64,000 nt of DNA from the NCBI GenBank assembly GCA_025937835.1, contig JAICQO010000006.1:62001-126000 (forward strand), given 5' to 3'. Under the pieces are notes generated by a model. That model did not search any database. It was not told the origin of the DNA and saw only the letters and a list, made by a program, of their open reading frames with translations. Numbering within the stretch: the first letter of the stretch is position 1; every line of letters begins with the position of its first letter. This stretch comes from Polyangiaceae bacterium (lineage in GTDB: Bacteria; Myxococcota_A; Polyangia; Polyangiales; Polyangiaceae). Positions 53,901-61,818 of this stretch are shown here, one piece after another. Made by a program: the position numbers and the translations under genes.

Positions 53901-54498
53901 TCGTCTCGATCGGCTCGTCCCACTCTGCGGAGTAGGGCAGGCGCTTGAGGTGCGACGGCGGATGCAGCGCCTGATGCAACATGTGCGCGTAGGCGACGAG
54001 CGGCACGCCCACCTTGTCACCCGGAACGGGCAGGCCGATGTCGGCGACGTGGAACACACCCTGAGTCGTACGCCGGTCGTTCAGGGGGTTGTGCAGCACG
54101 CCGTTGTCGAGGCGATAGCTGCTGATCACCTCGTTGTGCCACTCGTCCTGCGCGTCCGGCAGCGATAGCTCGCGCGCGATCCCGTAGCGGTCGAGCAAGA
54201 ACGTCGCTCCCGGCAGGCGCGGCGTGAACGGCAGAGACAGGCCCACGAACAGCGAGTCGAGGAAGGCTTGGATCCGGCGATCCGCCGGGCACAGGTGCTC
54301 GGACAAGAGCCGCGACTGCTCGCGATACCGAGCAAACAGATCGCGGCCGAGATCGAGCAGCTCCTCGTCGCCCTTGTCGACGGGCACGTGGAAACCCATC
54401 GCCGACAGCTTGAGCGCGATCGCGCGGCCCATGCTGCGGCGATCGAGCAACGTGACCTGGCCATCCGCCCTCAGACCGACGTGCCGTTCTAGATCCAT
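50977..54498 (-). CDS. 1173-aa protein of unknown function with GGGKSE motif
   Basis: A large soluble protein without signal or membrane helices. The clearest motif is KPCTVSGGGKSEISKSL (about residues 482-498), a phosphate-binding-type loop but not a standard Walker A. Other conserved-looking blocks are EWHNEVISSYRLDNGV, DNYFGYCKKEVKTQISYSAN, NPIDFTPEHNAWLETVPNYV, and SVTGKSPSTTGAGTEGALTK near 880. GGAGGAG lies 6 bases before the ATG. It is coupled to the dehydrogenase by a 4-base TTGA overlap, so both act in one process, perhaps metabolic. A distant tie to PEP-carboxykinase-like or other phosphoryl-transfer enzymes is possible but not shown. Confidence 0.7.
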   Translation of the reverse strand: MDLERHVGLRADGQVTLLDRRSMGRAIALKLSAMGFHVPVDKGDEELLDLGRDLFARYREQSRLLSEHLCPADRRIQAFLDSLFVGLSLPFTPRLPGATFLLDRYGIARELSLPDAQDEWHNEVISSYRLDNGVLHNPLNDRRTTQGVFHVADIGLPVPGDKVGVPLVAYAHMLHQALHPPSHLKRLPYSAEWDEPIETIVSLLLRPLVCPSVPKVSAEKRLEVRFFAPGGLVSNLDFVESIFGNAGDPYLPENDAALDTDHWTGHTGCVILAPHLVRLRKKDVGLPHVSDATPDEKKYGMCWADPEELYNNGSPFKITARSMDGVMVTILADNYFGYCKKEVKTQISYSANLYGLAEEEHAGGALAFATQSLGFDFAPDRLGASRHRFEEALELLGERVELRPSGYAVDKLYPEIHYLPEDMSIDLEKQDVSWTSRGEEQHLKLLPGRVYVHPSGYKVRMEKHPAAPSWRLIGTAAEGTFCHKPCTVSGGGKSEISKSLVDAVIYGPIYVKSLEDDLELVQTIFDRDYRDALRPERRANVQSSRPVLSPDRSLGSVIKLLTPNPIDFTPEHNAWLETVPNYVRALVFVIKRFYRADWGKDWRKHFTVDIINGASGHELKYGGRKLVGSYLRVGLLESGAWRTYKLRQDFIAADKVQMEDDITASVVVSADKLFGLPSEYDGHPSLKLAENCEFRLFQRPDEAIHPGFDKQTEDDMARPGLFTSNFQPIEPAGMRDIAEEVALHDAFTEPMRKHVEKNAARESGFSICSAKPRVVGGKPTKNPRYLQVRPDMARPRDRYIAEMGARLYRRIPASEPVIFPVISVLSGRRNNPPDGPIQPLCVFGPIHYQELPELFMDYICSVTGKSPSTTGAGTEGALTKGPFNALCATADLNNALVSMLLTGYGGFSSAAGWIGPKFQVDHDISLLVPEVWCRMFPHEREPKRLIAEGQLEPLSDFVHEGRLVPASRLGYRITSKFVHTFFGRVFDNPADVFTEEILKPEIQSTQVFVDGVDNIVDAQRRVALAYFEDKSIEDACPPLRALLHIMAYGEFEGKDAHHPELRALFTREALLASEWYEERLAVKQQRDVELWRRHVRSLGEFLAQPSHRDEAVRLGIEERLSRAKAELERVSAPDYRAALQGTIGADPVHRSETAHVMPALGAREPGRAQGLAN

Positions 54499-54602
54499 CG
54501 CGACTCCTCCGGAGCCCGGAGCTCTAACAGCGGCGTCACGCGGCTAAAAGCAAGAACCGAAGGGTGCGCGCGCGACGCTGAGGAGGCCGAAAAATTCTCG
54601 GA

Positions 54603-55319
54603 TTAGCGTGTGCCTACACCGGCTTTTCGCCTCTCCAATGTAGGTGAGATGAAAACGTCGAAGCCGACGGACAGGAGCACGCCGGCGCTCGAGCCACCGA
54701 TCGGTGTCGTTCCGCGAAACACGAGCGGCGGAATGCCCTCGGCGCGCGGGTACACGACCTCCCACGGCTGGTCGTGGCGCTTCAGATCGAACATCGCGAC
54801 CACCTCGAACCCGATGCACAGCGCGAACGGCGCCTCCGAAGAGCGATCGGAGAGACCGAAGCGCAGCATCGCGAACGGCGTTGCCCACTCGTAGCCGTTG
54901 CCGTTGTCGTACCGGAGGTCGTCTTCTGCGTGCGTGCGCGAGCCGCCGCCGACGCTGCCCTCGAAGTCCACCCAGTTCGCGAACGGAATGCGGATACCGG
55001 CGAAGCCGCCGAAGGCTTTCCAGCGTCCGAACTCGATCTCGTCCGAGCGTTCGGCGAAGGCGCCCGCGATGACGTAACTCGCGCGAACCCGCGCGATGCC
55101 GCCGGTGACGCCGTGGCCGCGGAGCGCACGTTCGCTGTGGTACGCGGTCATGCCGACGTAGCCCTCGAGGCTCAGGCCTACCCCGGCCGAAGAACCGATC
55201 CGCGGCACGAACCGCGGCTCTTCGGCGGTTTCGTTCGGCGGCTCGGCTTGCGCCGAGGCCGGCCGCACCGCGAAGACACAGCCAAGAATGGCCAAGCTCG
55301 AGACCCCGGCGCGCAACAT
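54603..55319 (-). CDS. Outer-membrane beta-barrel protein
   Basis: A 238-aa protein with a signal peptide (GVSSLAILGCVFAVRPASAQ). It has alternating Gly/aromatic strands (VGLSLEGYVGMTAYHSERAL, ARVRASYVIAGAF, FGGFAGIRIPFANWVDFEGS) and ends in LLSVGFDVFISPTLERRKAG. This is the look of a small outer-membrane barrel. The ATG at 55319 begins the signal peptide. It is divergent from the DedA-like gene. Function unknown. Confidence 0.65.
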   Translation of the reverse strand: MLRAGVSSLAILGCVFAVRPASAQAEPPNETAEEPRFVPRIGSSAGVGLSLEGYVGMTAYHSERALRGHGVTGGIARVRASYVIAGAFAERSDEIEFGRWKAFGGFAGIRIPFANWVDFEGSVGGGSRTHAEDDLRYDNGNGYEWATPFAMLRFGLSDRSSEAPFALCIGFEVVAMFDLKRHDQPWEVVYPRAEGIPPLVFRGTTPIGGSSAGVLLSVGFDVFISPTLERRKAGVGTR

Positions 55320-55418
55320 CTTCTCGATAGAGGAGGGAGCTCGGCGCGACTTCGGCTCACCGCTCGTCGAAAATACGCACTTGCCGCGGCCCCGGGCCGG
55401 ACAAGGATTGCGCAGAGG

Positions 55419-56024
55419 ATGTCGTCGTCCGCCGAGAGCCCGCTCGATCCCGACGCACATCCGCCGTCCGACAAGTCGACGCTGACCGGGCTCTTGCTGC
55501 GCTGGATGCTGGCGCTCGCGACCCTGGTGGTGTTGGCGTTCTTGCTCGGTCGCTGGTTCCGGCCCGAGCTCGAAGGGATGGGGCGCTCGTTCGTCGAGCG
55601 CTACGGGCTCTGGGGCATGGCGTTCGGCACCGTGATCGCCGACGGCCTGCACTTCCCGGTTCCGCCGCAGTTCTACATGCTGATGTCGATCGCTTCGGGC
55701 GGCCCGCAGCTCGGCGCCTTTGCCGCGGTCACGGCCGCCTCGCTGCTCGGCGGCTGCATCGCCTATGCGCTGTCCGGCGTGCTGGGCGGCGTGCCGTGGT
55801 TCGCAAAAAAGCTCGCGCGTTCGAGCAGCGTCGTGACGGAGCTCTACGCGCGGCACGGCTACCGCGTGGTGCTGCTCGCGAGCCTCACGCCGATCGCCTT
55901 TTCGGTGCTCTGCTACGCGTCGGGCCTGTGCCGCTTGCCGAAGAGCGCGTTCGCGCTGATCGCGTTGCTGCGCATCCCCAAGCTCGCCGTGTACTACTAC
56001 CTGGTGCGGCTGGGCTGGGGCTGA
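55419..56024 (+). CDS. DedA/VTT-domain membrane protein
   Basis: A 201-aa inner-membrane protein with five hydrophobic segments. The SNARE-associated (VTT/DedA) pattern is visible: a re-entrant Pro-rich segment LHFPVPPQFYMLMS, GAFAAVTAASLLGGCIAYAL, the Gly/Arg turn RHGYRVVLLASLTPIAFSV, and YASGLCRLPKSAFAL near the end. Related DedA/TVP38 proteins act in lipid-carrier flipping or envelope homeostasis. AGAGG lies directly before the ATG, spaced more tightly than usual. Confidence 0.8.
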   Translation: MSSSAESPLDPDAHPPSDKSTLTGLLLRWMLALATLVVLAFLLGRWFRPELEGMGRSFVERYGLWGMAFGTVIADGLHFPVPPQFYMLMSIASGGPQLGAFAAVTAASLLGGCIAYALSGVLGGVPWFAKKLARSSSVVTELYARHGYRVVLLASLTPIAFSVLCYASGLCRLPKSAFALIALLRIPKLAVYYYLVRLGWG

Positions 56025-56039
56025 GCGGCCCCCGTGTTT

Positions 56040-57059
56040 TCAGCGCGCCTTGCAGCGGTAGAGGCCGCCGCGGGCCTCGGGCGCGAGCGGCGTGTTCGGG
56101 TAGCGAGACAAGAGCTCGTTGAACGAGCGGCTCGCCTTCGCGCAGTCCCCGGCGCGCTCCGCCGAGAGCCCGCCCGAAAGCAGCTGATTTTCCTGCTCGA
56201 GGGTGCCGCTCGGCCGGGTGTCCTTCGCGCGGCGCTCGACGCGGCCCGCCGTGCGCCGGGGAGCCTTCGGTTCGACGACCTCGCGCTTGGGAGCAGGAAT
56301 CGCCTCGCTGACGGGCGCCGGGGTGGCGCGCGTCTCGCAGCCGAAGCTCTGCCCCGGGTCGAGCCCGACCGTGCCCTGGGCGTGGCGCACCGTTACGTGA
56401 CCCTCGGTGACGCTCACGCACGTGCCGTGGAGCGCGCCCGGCGGATTGGTGCGCACGCGGAATACGGTACCGTGCACGATCACCTCGGCATCGCGCGTCG
56501 TCACCGCAAAGCGCTCGCCCGGCCCGAGCGGCGGCACGCGACACTCGACCTCGCCGTCCAGCACGCGCAGCGTGTTCTGGCGGCTCTCGACGTCGAGCGC
56601 TCCGAGGTCCACGTCGGTGCGCCGCGACAGCTCGATGCGCACGCCGCGCGCGGTCGTGACGCGCACCGCGGACGTGTCACCGGAAGCAAGCACGCCGCGC
56701 GCCGGCAGCCGCGACGGGCCGTCGAGCGTGCGCGGCGTCGCTCCATCGTCCCGCCAGGTGAGCGAGGAGCTTCCGAGCGGCTCGATGCGCAGCGCGCCCC
56801 CGCCGAGCGGCGCCGCTTCGGGCGCGCGCAACGCGAGCACCAAGATCACCGGCAGCGCGCTCACGCCCAGAAGCCCCGAAACCTTCAGCGCCAGGCGCCG
56901 GCGGCGCGCCCGCTGCAACACGCCGGGCAAGGCGCGCACCTCGCCGCGCAGCCTCGGCAACAGCCGCTCGCGGGCATCACCGAGCTCCGCGGCCGTCGAC
57001 AGGGGCACTGGGCCGTCTCGCAACGGAGAGAGCGCGCGCTCGAGCTCCGAGTCCGACAT
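56040..57059 (-). CDS. FecR-like protein with C-terminal TPR-like segment
   Basis: A 339-aa single-pass membrane protein (helix near 58-78, VSGLLGVSALPVILVLALRA). The periplasmic domain has FecR features: VRIELSRRTDVDLGALDV, LRVLDGEVECRVPPLGPGER, VTTRDAEVIVHGTVFRVRT. A Pro-rich linker and a TPR-like end follow (ERAGDCAKASRSFNELLSRY). Its ATG overlaps the sigma factor's TGA by one base (TGATG), so it is coupled to that gene. It likely works as the cognate anti-sigma or sensor (inference from gene order). Confidence 0.85.
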   Translation of the reverse strand: MSDSELERALSPLRDGPVPLSTAAELGDARERLLPRLRGEVRALPGVLQRARRRRLALKVSGLLGVSALPVILVLALRAPEAAPLGGGALRIEPLGSSSLTWRDDGATPRTLDGPSRLPARGVLASGDTSAVRVTTARGVRIELSRRTDVDLGALDVESRQNTLRVLDGEVECRVPPLGPGERFAVTTRDAEVIVHGTVFRVRTNPPGALHGTCVSVTEGHVTVRHAQGTVGLDPGQSFGCETRATPAPVSEAIPAPKREVVEPKAPRRTAGRVERRAKDTRPSGTLEQENQLLSGGLSAERAGDCAKASRSFNELLSRYPNTPLAPEARGGLYRCKAR

Positions 57060-57655
57060 CAGCGCTTCTCCGCGGCGATACGCCGCAATAGGTCTTTGCG
57101 ACCGCGCACCAGCCGCGACTGAGCGGCGGCCACGCTGACGCCCGTCAGCTCCGCGACCTCGGCCAGATCGTGTCCGAGCACGTCGTGCAAGAGCACCGTC
57201 TCGGAATACTTCGATTTCATCTTCGCGACGACTCTCTGAACGCGAAGCAGGTCGGAGCGCGCCTCGACGCGCCGGTCGAGGCCCGGCTCATGAACGTCGA
57301 TCTCGTCCGGCAGGGCCTGGAACAGCCGGCCCTCACGCCCGCGCCGCCGCAGTGCATCGAGTCCCACCCGCAGCGCCACGACGCTGGCCCACGCAGGCAG
57401 GTCATAGGTGATGGTCAGTGAACGCTCGGTGAGCACGCGCAGAATGCGCTCGAACACCGACTGCACCAGATCGTCGTGCTCGGCGCCGAGCGTGCGCAAC
57501 AGCCGCCGCAGCGTGCGATCGACGGGCTGGGCGATCCGCTCGTACAGCGCCTCCGCGGCCCAGTCCTCGCCACGGGCGAGCGCCGCCACCACCTCGACGT
57601 CGGGCGCCTCCCCGCGGGGTGGCAAGCTGCTCGCCTTGCGTCCGGGGGATTTCAT
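57059..57655 (-). CDS. ECF-type RNA polymerase sigma factor
   Basis: A 198-aa sigma-70 family protein. Region 2 is visible as EALYERIAQPVDRTLRRLLR, LGAEHDDLVQSVFERILRVL. Region 4 is ETVLLHDVLGHDLAEVAELT, GVSVAAAQSRLVRGRKDLLR, a normal HTH. There is no region 1 or 3. It is coupled to the FecR-like gene by a TGATG overlap. Sigma/FecR pairs commonly respond to envelope or transport signals. The ATG at 57655 was chosen; the longer frame upstream has no sigma similarity. Confidence 0.88.
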   Translation of the reverse strand: MKSPGRKASSLPPRGEAPDVEVVAALARGEDWAAEALYERIAQPVDRTLRRLLRTLGAEHDDLVQSVFERILRVLTERSLTITYDLPAWASVVALRVGLDALRRRGREGRLFQALPDEIDVHEPGLDRRVEARSDLLRVQRVVAKMKSKYSETVLLHDVLGHDLAEVAELTGVSVAAAQSRLVRGRKDLLRRIAAEKR

Positions 57656-57823
57656 CTGGCTGAAATTGTGCGGCACCCGAGCCAATCCTCGTGTCTGACC
57701 GAGATCGACGAACCTGGCACGTCGGATCAGGCAAGGGATACGGGCGGCGCGCAAACGCGAATCGTTCCGGGAGCTTCCGTGCATTGATGGGGGCGCGGAA
57801 ATGAGGGATAGATCCGGCGCCTC

Positions 57824-58540
57824 GTGAGCCGCTCCCCCCTGGTCGCCGTGTTTTTGTCGCTCGCGGCCGCCGGCTGCGCCGAGGATCTCACGATCAGCGC
57901 TGCCGACCACGGGCGCGATCTCTACAACTCCAAGGCGCTCTCGAGCTCGAGTCTCAACAACTACACCTGCGCCAACTGCCACACGCTCGAGCGCAGCGAC
58001 GGCGGCTTGCGCTACACCGGCGGACCTCTGGCGGGCTCGACGCTTCGCTCGTCTCTGTGGGGCGGGCAAGAGAACGATCTCCTGCGCTCGATCAACGCCT
58101 GCCGCTCGTACTTCATGGTCGCGCCAGAGCCGCTGAAGGCCGACGACCCCGACGCCGAGGCGCTGTATGCGTTCCTGAAGAGCCTCGAACCAGGCGAGCC
58201 CGAGCCGATCCCGTTCACGGTCGTGCGCATGATCGAGCCGATCGCGCGCGGCGACGCGACCGCCGGCGCGCTCGGTTACACGAGCACCTGCGGCTACTGC
58301 CACGGCACCATGCACGAGGGGCTCGGCCGTTTGAGCGAACGCGTGCCGATCTTGCCGGAAGACACGATCGAAGAGCACATCAACTACACACCGCGCGATC
58401 TACGGTTGGTGTTCATCGAAAAGGTGCGCCACGGCCTGTTCTACGGCTATGGCGGCGACATGCCGCCGTTTTCGACCGAGGTCCTGAGCGACGCGGAGCT
58501 CGCGGACATCCTCGAAGCGTTGGGCATATACGGCGAGTAG
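57824..58540 (+). CDS. Diheme cytochrome c lipoprotein
   Basis: A 238-aa lipoprotein (LVAVFLSLAAAGCAED, lipobox AAGC) with two c-type haem sites: YTCANCHTLE (about residue 50) and STCGYCHGTM (about 157). Each lies in a cytochrome c-like domain, with likely Met ligands further on (SYFMVAP, DMPPFS). It would carry electrons at the periplasmic or outer face. The GTG at 57824 gives a proper lipoprotein signal. It is the first of three same-strand exported proteins. Confidence 0.85.
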   Translation: MSRSPLVAVFLSLAAAGCAEDLTISAADHGRDLYNSKALSSSSLNNYTCANCHTLERSDGGLRYTGGPLAGSTLRSSLWGGQENDLLRSINACRSYFMVAPEPLKADDPDAEALYAFLKSLEPGEPEPIPFTVVRMIEPIARGDATAGALGYTSTCGYCHGTMHEGLGRLSERVPILPEDTIEEHINYTPRDLRLVFIEKVRHGLFYGYGGDMPPFSTEVLSDAELADILEALGIYGE

Positions 58541-58580
58541 GCGCCTCGGTTTGCAGGCGACCGCTTTTGATCGTACCTGG

Positions 58581-60548
58581 ATGGTGATGCGAACGGTGTT
58601 GGTGGAGCGTCGATTGGGGTGGGGCTCGCTCGCGGTGTTGGCGCTCGGGTTGGCAGCGCTCGCGAGCGCCTGCGACACGGAAGACGACGGCTACGTGTTC
58701 GAAGAGAGCAACGACGCTGGGGCTGCGAATGGCGGGGCCGCGGGCGAAAAGGCAGGGCCGGCGAGCGGCGGCCGCGGCGGCACGCCGAGCGCGCAGGGCG
58801 GCGCCGGTGGCGACCGAGCTTCCGAAGCCGGAGGGCCTGGCGCCGAAGGCGGCGGCGGTGCACTCACCCCCGAGGGTGGTACCGCAGGCAGCGCGCCGGA
58901 GCCGGTCCAGGCGGGTGAAGGCGGAACCAGCGCCATGCCGGGGAGCGGCGGGGCGAGCGGCGCCGCGCCGGAGCCGACCGCTGGCAGTGGTGGCGCGGGT
59001 GACACGACGCCGCCCGCGGTCACGGGCACGACGCCCACCGACGGCGCATCGAACGTCCCCGGCGGAACGGCGATCCGCGTCCAGTTCTCGGAGACGCTGG
59101 ACGAGGCGACGGTCAACGCGGACTCGTTCGTGGTCAGCGCGAACGGGGTCGAGGTCCCGGGCACGCTCGAGCTCAGCGACGACCTCGTCGCGTTCACGCC
59201 GAGCGCTCGCCTGCCCCTGCTCGCCCGCGTGGAGATCACGCTGGGCGCAGAGATCTCGGACCTCGCCGGCAACGCTCTGTCCGGTGCACCCTACGAGTGG
59301 TCGTTTTCGCTGGCAGACGGCATCTGGCACCCGGCGGGGACGCCGCTTTCGACGGGCATTGGCGTGCAGACCGCCATCGACGACACGGACGCGGTGGTCG
59401 CCTGGGTCGACTCGAATCAGTCGCTGATCTGGGCGGCCTCGTCCGACGACTCGGAGAACCGCTTCGGAAGCCCGGTATCGGTCACGACCTCCGCGTCACC
59501 CGGCGACTTCCAGCTCGGCTCGATTGGCGGCGGCGCGGCGATCGCCGTGTGGATCGAGTACCCGCGCGTCCGCTCGAGCCGCTTTACCCCGGGTGATGGC
59601 TGGTCGAGTCCTGTCTACATCGATCAGAGCGGGACGGGCAACGCTTCGAGTTTGAGGCTCGCGACGGACGAACACGGCTACGCCGTTGCCGCGTGGGCAA
59701 CCAACACGGACGACCTGACCTCGCGCTCGGTGTGGGGTAACCGCTTCGCGGCGGACGCCTGGGGTACCGCCGCGACCATCGATTCGTCCACGACGCACAG
59801 CTACTCGGGCATCGCGCTGTCGATCTCCGACGACGGTCTCGCGGGCGTGCTCTGCACGCGCACCGAAGAACAGCTCGAAACCGTGTGGGTGAGCTCGCGC
59901 AGCGGCAACAGCTGGACGACGCCGACGCCGCTCGAATCCGTCGAGCGGCACAACCCGAACGCGAGCAACGAGCTCACGACCGTGTCGCAACGCAGCATTC
60001 ACGTCGAGAACAGCGGGCGGATGCTGGCGGTGTGGACGCTCTACACCAGCGGCCTCGGCGCCGACGCCCCCTACGAGACGCGCTTCGTGCGCTCCGCGGC
60101 GAATGGCAGCTGGGGCGCGTTCGAGAGCTTTGGCGATCGACGCGGCGGGCTGCGGCTGGCGGGAAATGGCAGCGGTCAGGTGCTGGCCACGTTTTCGAGC
60201 GGGGCCTCGGCGGCCCTGGTTCCCATGCGATACACGCCGAGCAACGGCTGGTCGGCGCTCACTCCGTTCGAGAGCACGAGCGAAGCGAGAGGCGGCGCCT
60301 ACATCAGCCTCGGGATGGATGCAGCCGGCAACGGCCTGCTGGCGTGGGACCCGCTGGATTATCCGCGCGCGGCACGCTACGTGGCCGGCAGCGCGGGTGC
60401 GCAATGGTCGTCACCGCCTACCGCCCTCGCAGAGAGCCCTACCTTCGCACTGTCGCTCGCCGTGAGCCGCCGCCGGGGCTCCGGCGTTGCCGCTTGGATA
60501 GCCGCCAACAATCAGATTTCCGCCCGCGTCTTCGACTTCGCCGAGTAG
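58581..60548 (+). CDS. Lipoprotein with Gly-rich linker, SbsA Ig-like domain and propeller-like region
   Basis: A 655-aa lipoprotein (LALGLAALASACDTEDD). Residues about 55-155 are a Gly/Ala/Thr linker. A Big_5/SbsA-type Ig domain follows (TPPAVTGTTPTDGASNVPGG, ETLDEATVNADSFVVSANGV, EISDLAGNALSGAPYEWSFS). About 400 residues of repeating beta units then occur (TDAVVAWVDSNQSLIW, HGYAVAAWATNTDD, GNGLLAWDPLDYP), likely a propeller. Start: ATG at 58581, with another ATG two codons later. A surface-exposed binding role is inferred. Confidence 0.8.
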   Translation: MVMRTVLVERRLGWGSLAVLALGLAALASACDTEDDGYVFEESNDAGAANGGAAGEKAGPASGGRGGTPSAQGGAGGDRASEAGGPGAEGGGGALTPEGGTAGSAPEPVQAGEGGTSAMPGSGGASGAAPEPTAGSGGAGDTTPPAVTGTTPTDGASNVPGGTAIRVQFSETLDEATVNADSFVVSANGVEVPGTLELSDDLVAFTPSARLPLLARVEITLGAEISDLAGNALSGAPYEWSFSLADGIWHPAGTPLSTGIGVQTAIDDTDAVVAWVDSNQSLIWAASSDDSENRFGSPVSVTTSASPGDFQLGSIGGGAAIAVWIEYPRVRSSRFTPGDGWSSPVYIDQSGTGNASSLRLATDEHGYAVAAWATNTDDLTSRSVWGNRFAADAWGTAATIDSSTTHSYSGIALSISDDGLAGVLCTRTEEQLETVWVSSRSGNSWTTPTPLESVERHNPNASNELTTVSQRSIHVENSGRMLAVWTLYTSGLGADAPYETRFVRSAANGSWGAFESFGDRRGGLRLAGNGSGQVLATFSSGASAALVPMRYTPSNGWSALTPFESTSEARGGAYISLGMDAAGNGLLAWDPLDYPRAARYVAGSAGAQWSSPPTALAESPTFALSLAVSRRRGSGVAAWIAANNQISARVFDFAE

Positions 60549-60585
60549 CGAAGGCGGGCTGGCCGGGATAGATTCCGCGGGCGTC

Positions 60586-61761
60586 GTGAATCGCTCCGCG
60601 CTGCTCTTGCTGTCACTCGGACTTTGCGCGTGCTCCGGCGGGGAGCGGACCATCGCAGACTACGATGGCGAGCCGGCCTATCCGAGCCAGCGCGGTTCGT
60701 ACCGAGTGGATGGCCGTCTGCTGGGCTTCGTCGCGAACCGCATGTCCGACACGATCAGCGTGGTGGACCTCGACTCGATGACGCTGCTCGGCAGCGAGCC
60801 GATCGGCCGTGACCCGGTCGACGTCGACGGCCCGCGCCACGTGCTGCTCGATGCCGGTCGCCGCATCGGCTACGTGGCGCTCTCGTATCCGCTCGCGGTG
60901 CAGAGCGTCCACGTCGCGGTCGAGACCGGCGTCGTCGTCAAATCCGGCTATGTTCAGGCCTTTTCGCTCGACGATCTGCGCCCGCTCGGAGAACAGCGCG
61001 TCGAGGCGTCTCCGTCCGAGCTCGCGCTCTCCAGCGACGGCGCCCTGCTCGCCGTTTCCCACTACGACACGCTGCGCTCCATCTCCAATAAAGAGCTCGA
61101 TAAGCGCCGCGCCAGCCTGGCCTTGATCGATCCCGCCGGGAGCGTCACCAGCAGCGGCGCCACGCTCAGACTGGTGCCGCTCTGCGTCGTCCCGGCGGCG
61201 ATCGTGCTCTCCGCGGACAAGACGCGAGCCTTCGTCGCTTGCACCGGTGAGGACTCGATCGCCGTCGTCGACACCGTCGCTGGCGCCGTGCTCGGCTCCG
61301 TCAAGGCCGGCGAGCTCAACGTCAACAAACCCTACGCCATGGTCGCCGACCCGACGGGGACACGGCTGGCCGTTTCGAACCAGGTGGCGGGCACCGTCGT
61401 GTTGTTCTCCGCCACCGACGCGCCAGCGCTGCTCTCCACCACTCGCGTGAACCTGGGCGTGCCGTACTTCGTCGGCTGGCTGTCGAACGACGTGCTGGCA
61501 GCGCCGATCCAGGAGCCGAGCAGCGTGGCGTTGATCGACGCCGCCACGGGCACGCTCACGAAAGAGGTCGCGTACGCCGACAGCGACTGCCTGAACCCCA
61601 GTGAAATTCAACGCACCGCGGGCGGCCGCGTGTTCATGGTCTGTGAAGGCAACCACTTCGCGCCCGGCGCGATCGTCGAGCTCGACCCCGAGAGCCTGGC
61701 GGTGACCGCGCGCGTCGAGGTCGAGCTGTGGCCGGACCGGCTGGCGATCCTCGAGCCCTAG
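60586..61761 (+). CDS. YVTN-type beta-propeller lipoprotein
   Basis: A 391-aa lipoprotein (ALLLLSLGLCACSGGE, lipobox LCAC). Propeller blades carry the YVTN-like pattern: VANRMSDTISVVDLDSMTLL, LALSSDGALLAVSHYDTL, AFVACTGEDSIAVVDTVAGA, GTRLAVSNQVAGTVVLFSAT. The GTG start lies 37 bases after the Ig/propeller gene, so the two are probably cotranscribed. A strong hairpin follows the stop. Binding partner unknown. Confidence 0.85.
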   Translation: MNRSALLLLSLGLCACSGGERTIADYDGEPAYPSQRGSYRVDGRLLGFVANRMSDTISVVDLDSMTLLGSEPIGRDPVDVDGPRHVLLDAGRRIGYVALSYPLAVQSVHVAVETGVVVKSGYVQAFSLDDLRPLGEQRVEASPSELALSSDGALLAVSHYDTLRSISNKELDKRRASLALIDPAGSVTSSGATLRLVPLCVVPAAIVLSADKTRAFVACTGEDSIAVVDTVAGAVLGSVKAGELNVNKPYAMVADPTGTRLAVSNQVAGTVVLFSATDAPALLSTTRVNLGVPYFVGWLSNDVLAAPIQEPSSVALIDAATGTLTKEVAYADSDCLNPSEIQRTAGGRVFMVCEGNHFAPGAIVELDPESLAVTARVEVELWPDRLAILEP

Positions 61762-61770
61762 CCACAAGCA

Positions 61771-61798
61771 CGAACGCCCGCGTTGAAGCGGGCGTTCG
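61771..61798. terminator. Bidirectional hairpin terminator
   Basis: A perfect 11-bp stem (cgaacgcccgc / gcgggcgttcg, 6-base loop) lies between the stops of two convergent genes, 10 bases after the propeller gene. Only weak T content follows on the minus strand (TGCTTGTGG). Confidence 0.7.
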
Positions 61799-61818
61799 GC
61801 GCAATCAAGAGCTGGAGC

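Noticed and set aside
51685-54168. 827-aa open frame on the plus strand
   Set aside because: Antisense to the 1173-aa gene, which has a strong Shine-Dalgarno and a coupled downstream gene; the shadow has neither.
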